From Burkholderia anthina (lineage in GTDB: Bacteria; Pseudomonadota; Gammaproteobacteria; Burkholderiales; Burkholderiaceae): DNA of 64,000 nucleotides. Of the stretch, positions 1 to 7,881 are shown one piece after another (position 1 is the stretch's first letter; every line of letters begins with the position of its first letter). Position numbers and translations under genes: made by a program. The stretch covers positions 496,001 to 560,000 of the forward strand of contig NZ_CM003768.1 in the NCBI RefSeq assembly GCF_001547525.1, read 5' to 3'. The notes under the pieces are model-generated. The model did not search any database. It saw nothing but the letters and a program-made list of their open reading frames with translations, and was not told where the DNA came from.

Positions 1-937
1 GCCGCAGGAAGCCGTAGTCCGTCCGCTCGCGGCCGGACGGCGCGCCGAAGTGCTCGAGCGCGTGCTCGACGAAGCTGCGTGTGCGGGCCGGCACGTACTG
101 GCGGTTCGGATAGACGAGCGACAACTGCGCGTCGGGATCGTCGATCCGGTAGCCGGCCATCAGCCGCACGAGCGTGCCGTGGTTGAGCGCGTCGGCCACG
201 CACGGCTCGGGCAGCACCGCGATGCCGGCGCCGGCCACCGCCGCCGCCTGGACGAGCGCGAGCTGGTTGACCGTGCAGGCCGGGCGTACCGTGACCGAAT
301 GGACGACGCCGTCGTGGCCGACCAGTTGCCACGTCGGCGCGTGCTGGTGCGGCGCGAGCGTGACCCAGTCGTGGCCCGGCAGGTCGTCGGGCACGCGCGG
401 CTCGCCGCGGCGGTCGAGATAGGCGGGCGCCGCGCACGCGACGAACGGGTTCGGCGCAAGGGTGTGGCCGATCAGCGACGGGTTGCCGTCGAGCCGGGTG
501 CCCGTGACGATGCCGACGTCGTAGCCTGAATCGAGCACGTCGAGCGGCCCTTCGGCGACGGTCAGCTGCACCCGTAGCTCGGGATAGCGGTGCCGGAAGC
601 TGCTGACGAGCGGCGTCAGCGCGAGCGGCGACAGCAGCCCCGACGCGACGACGCGCAGCGTGCCGGCCGGTTCGCGCACGGCATGCGCGACGGACGATTC
701 GAGGTGGTCGAATTCCTCGAGCAGCGCGCGGCAACCGTCGAGGTAGCGCACGCCGGCCTCGGTGAGCGACAGGTTGCGCGTGGTGCGATGGATCAGCCGG
801 GTGTTCAGGTGGCCCTCGAGCATCGCGATGGAACGCGTGACGAGCGCATTGGACACGCCGAGATGGTGCGCCGCGCGCCGGAAGCTTTGCTGCTCGGCGA
901 CGCAGACGAATACACGCATGGTCTGAATCTGGTTCAT
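1..937 (-). CDS. LysR-family transcriptional regulator (3' end cut off)
   Basis: The reading frame opens at an ATG at 937 and runs without a stop to the window edge, giving about 312 codons without a terminator. The N-terminal 60 residues form the winged helix-turn-helix of LysR regulators (start MNQIQTMRVF, then FRRAAHHLGVSNALVTRSI as the DNA-recognition helix region), followed by the substrate-binding domain (TLRVVASGLLSPLALTPLV, later SGYDVGIVTG). The product should be a cytoplasmic DNA-binding regulator that responds to a small ligand. It is transcribed away from the aminotransferase at 1721, the usual LysR arrangement, so that gene is a candidate target. The ligand cannot be told from sequence. 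Only the last few residues can be missing, judging by family length. Confidence 0.9.
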   Translation of the reverse strand, partial: MNQIQTMRVFVCVAEQQSFRRAAHHLGVSNALVTRSIAMLEGHLNTRLIHRTTRNLSLTEAGVRYLDGCRALLEEFDHLESSVAHAVREPAGTLRVVASGLLSPLALTPLVSSFRHRYPELRVQLTVAEGPLDVLDSGYDVGIVTGTRLDGNPSLIGHTLAPNPFVACAAPAYLDRRGEPRVPDDLPGHDWVTLAPHQHAPTWQLVGHDGVVHSVTVRPACTVNQLALVQAAAVAGAGIAVLPEPCVADALNHGTLVRLMAGYRIDDPDAQLSLVYPNRQYVPARTRSFVEHALEHFGAPSGRERTDYGFLR

Positions 938-1720
938 GGCTTGCGTATTTCTGGCCCGGTTGATTGATTTTGGTTGTGATTTATCGCCGCGCAACGCCGA
1001 AAGCGCATCGCGCGGCCCCTAGCGCTCCCTCGTATCGAAAATGGAATTTCGATTCCGCAGACGATTGTTCAATAAAGAACCGATATCCGTCAACCTGCGA
1101 AAACGGGCGGCTTGCGTAAAATCGAAATCGCGAGTAACGGTTTAACGCTGCGGTGCAGCAAGGAGGTGCGGCGTAAAACCAGAGCGGTATTGGTGGATTC
1201 GTTGGGTTGGCGAATATTTCAAAATAAATCAATTACTTGTATGAAATTCTTGCGCGCCGGGACAGCGCCTTTCGGAGTCGCTCCCCAATACATGCCACAA
1301 TAATAGATGTTTTTTCCACGTTCGGATTTTGTGTATCGAATTCGTTCCGCGATTTGTATCAGGTACCGGTCTATTCGTTCCGATCCCGCCAATGGGGCTG
1401 AACTGTCGGTTTCGACGAATAGTCTCGATATTGGCGGAGAAAATCGCGCCTGCGGAACGCGAATGGAACCGTTTCGCAACCGGCGGCCCGCCCTTTTCAA
1501 TCCGGACGGCCGTCGCGCGCGTGGTGCGCGGCCGGTTGGCCCGGTCCGGCGACCGGGCCACCGTCGTGCTGTCCGAACGGGGCTGCCTCTTGCGCAAGGC
1601 GGCGGAACACGGAATGATCGTTCAGTTCGCTGCGCGTGCAACGGGCGCGTGCAACGGGCGCGTGCATACGGGCGCCGTCCCGCGGGCGTTCGCGCACTTC
1701 CTTTCCTCACTTTTCCAGCC
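938..1720. other. Divergent intergenic region, AT-rich, with 13-bp tandem repeat
   Basis: This 783-bp gap separates the divergent LysR and aminotransferase genes. Its middle part (about 1130-1450) is clearly richer in A and T than the flanks, as expected for promoters or foreign DNA. The open frames crossing it have unconvincing composition and no ribosome-binding site. At 1635-1674 a 13-bp unit (CGTGCAACGGGCG) occurs twice perfectly and a third time with an extra base. No promoter or operator could be assigned with confidence. Confidence 0.6.
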
Positions 1721-2932
1721 ATGTCCATCGATCATTCGCCGATTCCCTGTCCCGTCGTCGTGCCGCTCGACGCGATCCTGCCCGAAGAACCGCTGCTGAT
1801 GATGGGGGCCGGTCCGGTCCCGATCCCGGCCGCCGTCGCCAAGGCGAACACGATCGTGATCAATCACCTCGGCGCGACGATGGCGAAGATCATCGAGCAG
1901 GTGAAGGAGATGGCGCGCTACGTGTTCCAGACCCGCACGAAATGGGTGCTCGGCGTCGCGGGCCCCGGCTCGGCCGCGATGGAAATGGCGATCTCGAACC
2001 TCGCGTGGCGCGGCACGCGCGTGCTGTCGATCCGCAACGGGTTCTTCAGCGCGCGGATGGCCGAGATGGCCACGCGCGTCGGCGCCGACGTCGCGACGCT
2101 CGAAGTGGCCGACCGCGCGGTCGCGAGCCTCGACGAGATCGCCGACGCGATCGCGCGCGAGCGGCCCGAGATCGTCACGATCGTGCAGGGCGAGACGTCG
2201 AACACCGTGTGGAATCGCGACCTGCGCGACATCGCCGCGCTCGCGAAGGCGGCCGGCGCGCTGGTCGTCGTCGATGCGGTATGCACGCTGTCGACGATGC
2301 CGCTCGAGATGGACGCGTGGGGCATCGACGCGGTGATCACCGGCGGCCAGAAGGGGCTGTCGTCGATTCCGGGCGTGTCGCTGATCGCGTTCTCCGATGC
2401 CGCGTGGGAACGCATGAAGCACCGTCCCGAGCCGAATGCGCACTGGTGCCTCGACATGGCGCTCGCGGAGAACTTCTGGCACAACGCCGGCTATCACTAC
2501 ACGGCGCCCGTGTCGGGCGTGCTCGCGCTGCACGAGGCGCTGCGGCTCGTGTGCGCGGAGACGCTCGAGAGCCGCTTCGCGCGCCACCTGCGCTGCTCGC
2601 TGGCGCTGCAGGCGGGCGTCGAATCGATGGGGCTCAAGCTGTATGCGCCGAAGGACTGCCGGCTCAATTCGGTGGTCGGGATCGAGACGCCGGAAGGGCT
2701 CACGCCCGGGATGGTGTGCGGCCATATCTCGAAGCAGTACCAGGTCGAGATCTCGGGTTCGTTCGGGTTGCCGATCGTGCGGATCGGCCAGATGGGCGAG
2801 CAGTGCCGCGAACACAACCTGTTCCGCACGCTGCATGCGTTCGGCCGCACGATGGTCGACCTGAAGGTGCCGGTCGACCTGCCGGCCGGTGTCGCGGCGC
2901 TCGAACAGGAACTGTCGCGGCGCGGCGCGTAA
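1721..2932 (+). CDS. PLP-dependent aminotransferase, class V (alanine-glyoxylate type)
   Basis: 403 residues, the normal size for the alanine-glyoxylate / serine-pyruvate / pyridoxamine-pyruvate aminotransferase group. The cofactor-binding features are visible: GVAGPGSAAMEMA near residue 80, the aspartate in VVVDAVCTL (D185) that contacts the pyridine nitrogen, and the Schiff-base lysine in TGGQKGLSSIPG (K211). It should be a cytosolic homodimer transferring an amino group to a 2-oxo acid; the donor is not readable. The open frame extends upstream to 1307, but the ATG at 1721 matches the family N-terminus and the upstream codons do not look like protein. The divergent LysR gene is the likely regulator. 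Confidence 0.85.
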   Translation: MSIDHSPIPCPVVVPLDAILPEEPLLMMGAGPVPIPAAVAKANTIVINHLGATMAKIIEQVKEMARYVFQTRTKWVLGVAGPGSAAMEMAISNLAWRGTRVLSIRNGFFSARMAEMATRVGADVATLEVADRAVASLDEIADAIARERPEIVTIVQGETSNTVWNRDLRDIAALAKAAGALVVVDAVCTLSTMPLEMDAWGIDAVITGGQKGLSSIPGVSLIAFSDAAWERMKHRPEPNAHWCLDMALAENFWHNAGYHYTAPVSGVLALHEALRLVCAETLESRFARHLRCSLALQAGVESMGLKLYAPKDCRLNSVVGIETPEGLTPGMVCGHISKQYQVEISGSFGLPIVRIGQMGEQCREHNLFRTLHAFGRTMVDLKVPVDLPAGVAALEQELSRRGA

Positions 2933-2959
2933 GCCGGGCGGCGCGGCACGGGGCCGCGC

Positions 2960-3895
2960 TCAGCGGCGCTGCATCGCGCGCCGGTACGTATTCGGCGTCG
3001 TGCCGTGCGCGTCGCGAAAGCGATGGCTGAAGTGGCCGGCATTTGCGTAGCCGCAGTCGGCCGCGATCTGCGCGAGCGGCAGCGCGGTCGTGCGCAGCAG
3101 CTCGCGGGCCCGGGCGAGCCGTTGCTCGGCCACCCACGCGTGCGGCGCGCGGCCGAACGACAGCCGGAACATCCGCGAGAAGTGATATTCGGACAGCGCG
3201 GCGACCTCCGCGAGTTCGCCGAGCGTCAGCGGCTGCGTCAGGTACGTGTCGATGTAGTCGCGCACGCGGCGGCGCACGGCCGGCGCGAGCCCGCCGCGGA
3301 ACGACGTGTCGGTGCGCATCGTGCTCTGCCCGCGCAGCAGCAGGCTCAGTACTTCGTGCGCGGTCTCGTTCACGCGCAGCCGCTCGTCGGCATCGTCCCA
3401 GCCGTCCAGCGCGAGCGAGCGCAGCAGCGCGGCGACGCGCGCATCCTCGAAATAGGTGCGATCGGCGAGCTTCAGCTCGCGCGGCTCGCGATCGAGCTCG
3501 CGGATCGCGCGCTGCGTGAAGTGCTCGGGCAGGAAATACAAATGGATGAAATGCATTTCGCCGCGCACCCACCAGCGTGATTCGTGATCGCCCGGCAACG
3601 CACACAGCAGGCTCGGCGCGCCGTAGCGCGGCACGCGCTGGCGCTCGGTCCGGTAGCCGCCGTCGAGGTAGCACGACAGCGTGTGGTGGCCGGGCTGCTC
3701 GTAGACCGTCTCGCTTTCGTCGGTGATTCGCGTCCATTCGGCGATCGCGAGATGGTCGCCGAGCCACGCGAAGCGCTCGAGCGTCGCGTTCGCGTCGGCG
3801 AGCGTGCGGCACACCGACTGCAGGCCGAACGGCAGATCGCCGCCGGCCAGGGCGGCGGCGCGGTCGATGGGCGGGGCGCAGAGGGAGAGACTCAT
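2960..3895 (-). CDS. AraC-family transcriptional regulator
   Basis: 311 residues. The last ~100 residues are the double helix-turn-helix of AraC/XylS regulators (LTLGELAEVAALSEYHFSRM, then LAQIAADCGYANAGHFSHRF). The N-terminal ~180 residues are a ligand-sensing region typical of effector-responsive members. The start at 3895 (MSLSLCAPP) is preferred over a 20-residue arginine-rich extension. It is divergent from the EamA exporter at 4030, with 134 bp between the two starts holding a long inverted repeat that is a good candidate binding site. The simplest reading is a dedicated regulator of the exporter and of itself. Confidence 0.88.
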   Translation of the reverse strand: MSLSLCAPPIDRAAALAGGDLPFGLQSVCRTLADANATLERFAWLGDHLAIAEWTRITDESETVYEQPGHHTLSCYLDGGYRTERQRVPRYGAPSLLCALPGDHESRWWVRGEMHFIHLYFLPEHFTQRAIRELDREPRELKLADRTYFEDARVAALLRSLALDGWDDADERLRVNETAHEVLSLLLRGQSTMRTDTSFRGGLAPAVRRRVRDYIDTYLTQPLTLGELAEVAALSEYHFSRMFRLSFGRAPHAWVAEQRLARARELLRTTALPLAQIAADCGYANAGHFSHRFRDAHGTTPNTYRRAMQRR

Positions 3896-3956
3896 GATGC
3901 GCCGAGTATAAGCGGGCGCGCGGCGCCGCGTGCGGCGCGCCGAAAAAGACCGCAAT

Positions 3957-4021
3957 TCCGGACAATCGGCACGCGTCGTGCGGCGGCATAGTCGGGATCC
4001 CGATTCACCCGATTGTCCGGA
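3957..4021. promoter_or_regulatory. Inverted-repeat operator between AraC regulator and EamA exporter
   Basis: Two perfect 13-bp arms, TCCGGACAATCGG at 3957-3969 and CCGATTGTCCGGA at 4009-4021, face each other across 39 bp. Their centres are 52 bp apart, about five helical turns, which would place two bound proteins on one DNA face. A separate 12-bp perfect palindrome, TCGGGATCCCGA, lies between them at 3992-4003. The position between divergent araC-type and target genes fits an autoregulated operator; binding itself is inference. Confidence 0.6.
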
Positions 4022-4029
4022 TTGCCGCC

Positions 4030-4920
4030 ATGAACCTGTCGCTTTATTTCGTCACCGTGCTGATCTGGGGCACCACCTGGATCGCGATCAAATGGCAGCT
4101 CGGCTCGGTGCCGCCGCCCGTGTCGATCGCGTGGCGCTTCTGGCTCGCGGCCGCCGTGCTGTTCGCGCTGCTGCGCGTGATGCGCCGCCCGGTGCGTCCG
4201 CCGCGCGAAGCGTGGCGCTTTCTCGTCGCGCAGGGCTTCGCGCTGTTCTGCCTGAATTTCCTGTGCTTCTACTACGCGGAGCAGGTCGTGCCGAGCGGGC
4301 TCGTCGCGGTGATCTTCTCGACCGCGCCGCTGCTGAACTCGATCAACGGCCGGCTGTTCATGGGCCGCCCGCTGCGGCCGTCGGCGATCGCCGGCGCGCT
4401 GCTCGGGCTGACCGGCATCGCGTGCCTGTTCTGGCAGCAGATGGCCGGCCATCTCGACGACCACGCGACCTGGGCGGGGCTCGCGATCGCGTTCGCCGGC
4501 ACGATGTGCTTCTCGGCGGGCAACCTGCTGTCGAGCCGGATGCAGTCGATGGGGCTGCACCCGCTCGCGACCAACGGCTGGGCCATGCTGATCGGCGCGG
4601 CGATCCTGACCGTCGGCAGCGCGGCGGCCGGAATGCCGTTCACGCTCGACATGAGCCCGCGCTATCTCGGCGCGCTCGTGTACCTGGCCGTGCCGGGCTC
4701 GGTGATCGGCTTCACCGCATACCTCACGCTCGTCGGCCGCATCGGGCCGGAGCGCGCCGCGTACTGCACGGTGCTGTTCCCGATCGTCGCGCTGGCCGTG
4801 TCGACGGTGTTCGAGGGCTACCAGTGGTCGCTGCTCGCGGTGATCGGGCTGCTGCTCGTGGTGGCCGGCAATCTCGTCGCATTCGACCTCGCGCGGCGGT
4901 TGTTTCTGCGGACGGCATGA
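4030..4920 (+). CDS. EamA/DMT-family inner-membrane exporter
   Basis: 296 residues, the usual size for the ten-helix drug/metabolite transporter (EamA) family. The N-terminus begins with a membrane helix (LYFVTVLIWGTTWIAIKWQL), and the two EamA halves show the typical start-of-repeat tryptophan and small-residue patterns (second half from about residue 150, TWAGLAIAFAGTMCFSAGNL). It should export a small metabolite or amino acid from the cytoplasm; the substrate is unknown. The adjacent divergent AraC-type gene and the shared operator indicate inducible expression. Confidence 0.88.
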   Translation: MNLSLYFVTVLIWGTTWIAIKWQLGSVPPPVSIAWRFWLAAAVLFALLRVMRRPVRPPREAWRFLVAQGFALFCLNFLCFYYAEQVVPSGLVAVIFSTAPLLNSINGRLFMGRPLRPSAIAGALLGLTGIACLFWQQMAGHLDDHATWAGLAIAFAGTMCFSAGNLLSSRMQSMGLHPLATNGWAMLIGAAILTVGSAAAGMPFTLDMSPRYLGALVYLAVPGSVIGFTAYLTLVGRIGPERAAYCTVLFPIVALAVSTVFEGYQWSLLAVIGLLLVVAGNLVAFDLARRLFLRTA

Positions 4921-4976
4921 GAAGTTCGCGGTTGCGCGAACACATGGTCGACGCAACCGGCGAACGGCCCATTTGG

Positions 4977-5014
4977 TTGACATGGTTGACTTGGTTTCGA
5001 TTCGGGGCTACGCT
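4977..5014 (+). promoter_or_regulatory. Candidate sigma-70 promoter of the RES module
   Basis: TTGACT at 4986-4991 and TACGCT at 5009-5014 are separated by 17 bp. An overlapping TTGACA lies at 4977-4982. The motif TGGTTGAC is repeated here in tandem, which could also serve as a repressor site. The putative antitoxin start lies about 30 bp downstream. Confidence 0.45.
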
Positions 5015-5044
5015 CGAGCATTCCGGACGTGACGGGAGGTGATG

Positions 5045-5695
5045 ATGATTGCGCGAGCGCATACGCTGGAAGGGACGGCCGTCGTTCTTGATGTCGAGGC
5101 GGAGGAAGCGCTGCGCAGCGCTGTCGGCGCCGCGACCATGCTCGGCCCCGATCGCGCGCGGGCGCTGCTCAGCCTGTCCGACGAGCAATTGGGGCACCTG
5201 TTCAAGGCCGGCATCGCGCAGGTCATCGATCTGGCCGGCACGATCACGTTCGGCATCGCCGCTGCCGCGACGCGCGACAGGAAGCCGACCGGCGGGAAGA
5301 AGCGGGCGGCGGGCGTCGCCGCCGATCTGGAGCGGCAGGTGCAGGCGGAACGGCGCATGCTGGTCGCCGACGGCAAGCTGCTGCCTGCCGCGCAGACATG
5401 GGCCGGCCTCGGCATGACGCGGCAGGCGCTCAGCAAGGCCGTGGCGTCCGGCCGGATCTTCACGGTCGATGTCGGCGCCGCACAGTACTATCCGGGCTTC
5501 TACCTGGCGGGAGATATCGACCGCAAGACGTTGGGCAGGGTGACGCAATGTCTGGGCGATTTGCCGGGATGGAGCAAATGGCAGTTCTTCACGACGCCGA
5601 AGGCGTCGCTGGGCAACGTTACGCCGCTCGTCGCGCTGTCGCGCGGGAAGGTGGACGAAGTCGAGCGCGCCGCCACGGCGTTCGCCGAGCGCTAG
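5045..5695 (+). CDS. Putative antitoxin / DNA-binding partner of the RES protein
   Basis: 216 residues from the ATG at 5045, which follows GGGAGG at a 5-bp spacing; in-frame starts at 5039 and 5042 sit too close to that site. I do not recognise a named family over the full length. The N-terminal part contains LSLSDEQLGHLFKAGIAQVI, reminiscent of the helical region of Xre/MbcA/ParS-type antitoxins. Near residue 125 there is a helix-turn-helix-like stretch (WAGLGMTRQALSKAVASGR). The middle is basic. It ends 10 bp before the RES gene. Gene order (small DNA-binding protein first, RES second) is that of RES-type toxin-antitoxin pairs, so an antitoxin and autorepressor role is inferred from context. 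Confidence 0.6.
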   Translation: MIARAHTLEGTAVVLDVEAEEALRSAVGAATMLGPDRARALLSLSDEQLGHLFKAGIAQVIDLAGTITFGIAAAATRDRKPTGGKKRAAGVAADLERQVQAERRMLVADGKLLPAAQTWAGLGMTRQALSKAVASGRIFTVDVGAAQYYPGFYLAGDIDRKTLGRVTQCLGDLPGWSKWQFFTTPKASLGNVTPLVALSRGKVDEVERAATAFAER

Positions 5696-5704
5696 GCGGC
5701 CCGT

Positions 5705-6298
5705 TTGCTGACGGCGCCGGGGGAACATTTCGCGAGCGCGACACTGGTGACGCGCGAGGTGGCGCCGACGGCGCTCGTGCGCATCTCGCGATTCGCGACG
5801 GGCGAGCCGTATTTCGGCAAGTCGGGCGGCAACCGCTTCGACGATCCGCGCAAACGGCGGCGGTACGGCACCAGCTACTTCGGTTTCGATCTGCATTGCG
5901 CGTTCGCCGAAACGGTGCTGCATGACGAAGTCGCCGATCTGGTGCTGGGTGGCTTTCCACTCGTGACGACCGAGCTTGATCGCTACGTCCTTTCATTTGA
6001 CGGCGCGCCGTTGACCGTCGCCGTCCTGCACGGCTCGCCGCTGAAAAATCTCGGGGGTGACGGTGCGTTGTCGACCCTCGCACCGTACGACGTTCCGCAA
6101 CGGGGGTCGCTTGCCCTCCACCGGCATCCCCGCCGCGTCGACGGGTTTTTGTACATGTCGCGCCATCTCAACACGTCGGAAGCGCTCGTGCTCTTCGATC
6201 GTGCCGAACCGAAGCTCTCGCTCGGGCGCGCCGTCCCGTTCAGGCGTCATCCCGATGCGGCCCGCGTATTGCGGGACTTCAACGTACTACTGCGTTGA
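5705..6298 (+). CDS. RES-domain protein (NAD+ phosphorylase toxin family)
   Basis: 197 residues starting at a TTG; AGGCGG at 5694-5699 overlaps the previous stop codon and is correctly spaced, so translation is probably coupled to the upstream gene. The RES signature residues are present: an early arginine (LVRISRF), the GTSYFG segment where the catalytic tyrosine region lies, a glutamate in FAETVLHDE, and a late serine (YMSRHLNTSEALVLFDR). Members such as MbcT and Res deplete NAD+ by phosphorolysis or hydrolysis and arrest growth. The upstream partner is the presumed antidote. A domesticated metabolic role is possible, since not every RES protein is toxic. Confidence 0.75.
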   Translation: MLTAPGEHFASATLVTREVAPTALVRISRFATGEPYFGKSGGNRFDDPRKRRRYGTSYFGFDLHCAFAETVLHDEVADLVLGGFPLVTTELDRYVLSFDGAPLTVAVLHGSPLKNLGGDGALSTLAPYDVPQRGSLALHRHPRRVDGFLYMSRHLNTSEALVLFDRAEPKLSLGRAVPFRRHPDAARVLRDFNVLLR

Positions 6299-6334
6299 TG
6301 TGCGTCGCGGGCGCGGCAACGCGCCTCCCGCTTC

Positions 6335-7549
6335 TCACGCCGCCGCACCGCTCCCCGCCACCCGCGCCTGCCGCTGGTACAGCATCATCGACAGCGCGAC
6401 GCCTGCCGCGGCGGCCACCGCCGCGAACAGGAACACCTGCGGATAGCCGAACGCGCCCGCGACATAGCCGGCGAGCGGGCCGGTGATGCCGAGCGACAGG
6501 TCGAGGAACACCGAATACGCGGACAGCGCCGCGCCGCGGCTCGCGGCCGGCACGAGCGCGACGGCCTCGACGCCGAGCGCCGGGAAGATCAGTGCGAAGC
6601 CGAAGCCCGTCAGCGCCGCGCCGACCAGCGCGACGTGCGGCACCGGCGCGAGCCACAGCAGCACGAGGCCCGCGCATTCGAACGCAAACGACACGATCGC
6701 GACGCGGAAGCCGCCGTACGTCTTGATCGTGTTCGCGAACAGCAGGCGCGCGCCGATGAACAGCGTGCCGAATACGGTGAGCGACAGTGCGGCGTTCGGC
6801 CAGTGGCGCGCCGCGTAGTACAGCGTGACGAAGGTCGCGATCGAGCCGAAGCCGGCCGAGCCGAGCGCGAGGCCGAGGCCGTGCGGCAGCACGCGCGTGA
6901 ACACGCTCGCATACGACATCCGTTCGCCGTGCACGAGCGGCACGGGCGCAATCAGGCGGGCGAGGTAGAAGCCGAGCGCGGCGAGCGCGATCACGATCAC
7001 GCCGATCAGCGCCGGATTCAGCGTATGCGCGATCGCGACGCCCACCGGCGCGCCGAGCGCGAGCGCGCCGTAGGTCGCGATGCCGTTCCATGAGATCACC
7101 TTCGCGTTGTGCGCGACGCCGACCCGGCCGATGCCCCACAGGATCGCGCCGGTGCCGCACAGGCTTTCGCCGACGCCGAGCACGAGCCGGCTCGCGACCA
7201 GCAGCACCAGGCTCGCGACCGGCCAGTGCGCGAGCAGCAGCGCGACGAGCAGCAGCACGCCCGACACGCCGCAGCCGACCAGCCCGCGCAGCACCGTCTG
7301 CTTCGGCCCGAGCGTATCGGCGAGGCGCCCGGCGAGCGGCCGCGACGCGAGCGTCGCGAAGTACTGGACGCTGATCGCGCCGCCCGCGACGATCGCGGAA
7401 AAGCCGAGCTCGTCGTGGACGAAGCCCGGCAGCACCGCGAGCGGCAGGCCGATGGTCAGATAGCAGATGAACGTGAAGCAGACGACGGACACGATTTGCA
7501 GCGTGAGCGCGAACCCGCTGCGCGGCGGTGTGGCGGAATCGGATGACAT
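6335..7549 (-). CDS. MFS transporter, YhhS-like
   Basis: 404 residues with the twelve hydrophobic segments of the major facilitator superfamily, including the loop motif [15 protein letters not shown] between helices 2 and 3. The N-terminal helix ([27 protein letters not shown] cut short here) and the motif [13 protein letters not shown] resemble the YhhS/YfcJ group of uncharacterised exporters. The start at 7549 (MSSDSATPP) is preferred to an upstream in-frame ATG at 7612. It should act in the inner membrane as a proton-coupled exporter; substrate unknown. It converges on the RES gene and diverges from xdhA, so it is probably monocistronic. Confidence 0.85.
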   Translation of the reverse strand: MSSDSATPPRSGFALTLQIVSVVCFTFICYLTIGLPLAVLPGFVHDELGFSAIVAGGAISVQYFATLASRPLAGRLADTLGPKQTVLRGLVGCGVSGVLLLVALLLAHWPVASLVLLVASRLVLGVGESLCGTGAILWGIGRVGVAHNAKVISWNGIATYGALALGAPVGVAIAHTLNPALIGVIVIALAALGFYLARLIAPVPLVHGERMSYASVFTRVLPHGLGLALGSAGFGSIATFVTLYYAARHWPNAALSLTVFGTLFIGARLLFANTIKTYGGFRVAIVSFAFECAGLVLLWLAPVPHVALVGAALTGFGFALIFPALGVEAVALVPAASRGAALSAYSVFLDLSLGITGPLAGYVAGAFGYPQVFLFAAVAAAAGVALSMMLYQRQARVAGSGAAA

Positions 7550-7881
7550 GGGGTCGGAACGAATGGCGAAACGAACGGAAAACGGCGGGAAAGGGAATCG
7601 GGATTTTCCCATGGAACCGGTTTTCCCGCAGGTACCGTTTAGTTAACCGCGCCCCTATTCAGGAACAGGGCGATGGTCGGCGGCCGGGACCGGGCGAAGC
7701 GCCCCGCGCGGCAAGGGCATCGGCCGGCCGTGCGCGCATATCGCGGCAGTTATATGAGCCGCATGCGTGATGGGCTATGGGTTGCGGAATTTGACGGTGA
7801 TAGCGTGCAAACTGTCGGAAAAACGTCGGTCGAGCGCTCCGCGCAGGCCGCCTTGCCCCCAATTTGAAGAAACGCCGAGAC
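7550..7881. other. Intergenic region between MFS gene and xdhA
   Basis: 332 bp between divergent genes. It must hold both promoters. Imperfect inverted sequences occur around 7650-7672 (CGCCCCTATTC facing GAACAGGGCG), but no convincing -35/-10 pair or recognisable operator was found. Confidence 0.4.

Noticed and set aside
1307-1720. Extended start of the aminotransferase at 1307
   Set aside because: The extra 138 residues are arginine/proline-rich and cover an AT-rich promoter region; ATG 1721 agrees with the family.
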